Shown here one piece after another: positions 14,881 through 14,967 of a DNA stretch of 14,967 nt. The notes beneath the pieces are model-generated. The model did not search any database. It had not been told where the DNA came from and saw nothing but the letters and a program-made list of their open reading frames with translations. The position numbers were made by a program, and so were the translations under genes. The stretch is from the NCBI GenBank assembly GCA_964446295.1, contig CAYUNR010000036.1:1-14967 (forward strand), given 5' to 3'. Origin of the DNA: CAITNM01 sp964446295. Lineage in GTDB: Bacteria; Pseudomonadota; Alphaproteobacteria; Paracaedibacterales; CAITNM01. How positions within the stretch are numbered: the first letter of the stretch is position 1; the number at the start of each line of letters is the position of its first letter.

Positions 14881-14929
14881 CAAAGTGTAAAAAACGCCAC
14901 ATTTGAAAGCAATGAATAAAAATAGAATG

Positions 14930-14967
14930 CAGAAATTACTCACTGGACCCTACGATCAAGTCGTAGG
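14930..14967 (+). repeat. 38-nt direct repeat, right copy, with hairpin copy E (cut by window end)
   Basis: Identical to 14392-14429. The hairpin part (copy E) starts at 14942 with the same stem and loop as copy A and is truncated by the end of the window. Together the two 38-mers bracket the GIY-YIG gene with a start-to-start distance of 538 bases. Confidence 0.95.

Noticed and set aside
14829..14912. Longer N-terminus for the GIY-YIG protein starting at 14912
   Set aside because: The extra 28 residues would be translated through hairpin copy D and have no family match; the domain begins normally at MQYYVYIL from ATG 14828.
14392..14967. CRISPR array
   Set aside because: Copies are irregularly spaced, lie in both orientations, contain a gene between them, and lack uniform spacers.
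14392..14967. Classical insertion sequence
   Set aside because: No transposase is present; the only gene is a GIY-YIG nuclease, and no target-site duplication could be identified with certainty.

Overview
The window is an AT-rich, densely packed stretch from a bacterium that is most likely an obligately intracellular alphaproteobacterium. The strongest pointer is an intact Tlc-type ATP/ADP translocase, which energy-parasitic intracellular bacteria use to exchange their ADP for host ATP. SdhE with the RGTKE form, RuvAB, SurA, LptFG, a nitrogen-type enzyme I and RpoN are all ordinary proteobacterial genes. Tlc together with RpoN and enzyme I suggests a Holosporales/Paracaedibacter-like lineage rather than Rickettsia, but that is inference from gene content, not from a phylogeny.

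Layout. 2-403 (+) is the 3' end of prfB (release factor 2). Converging on it is a minus-strand block: tlc (3870-5402), an intrinsic terminator (3806-3830), a large multidomain flavin/iron-sulfur oxidoreductase (848-3805) and a DUF1003 membrane protein (406-828). 5403-5658 is a divergent control region with two sigma70-like promoters reading into tlc and a possible 21-codon leader ORF on the plus strand. The plus strand then carries sdhE, ruvA, ruvB and a GAF-less enzyme I (ptsP-like). The last three are overlapping or translationally coupled. The end of ptsP overlaps the end of the convergent surA (minus). surA is divergent from lptF-lptG (plus), and lptG abuts the convergent rpoN (minus) without a spare base.

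The right end (14268-14967) differs from the rest. It holds a small intact GIY-YIG nuclease gene embedded in a cluster of five copies of one hairpin repeat (loop TCAAG, with flanks ending in AAACTA). Copies lie in both orientations, and an identical 38-nt direct repeat brackets the whole unit. Two full copies differ at six of 33 positions, and those six form three exactly compensating base-pair changes, so the folded form appears to be what is maintained. The nuclease's probable transcript starts at the base of one hairpin. This arrangement suggests a self-contained nuclease/repeat unit and is the most interesting part of the window.

How the genes fit together: Tlc supplies host ATP. SdhE flavinylates succinate dehydrogenase. 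The oxidoreductase is probably a soluble NAD(P)H/electron-carrier enzyme. RuvAB processes Holliday junctions. Enzyme I and RpoN are members of the nitrogen PTS/sigma54 regulatory circuit. SurA and LptFG serve outer-membrane assembly (porin folding and LPS export).
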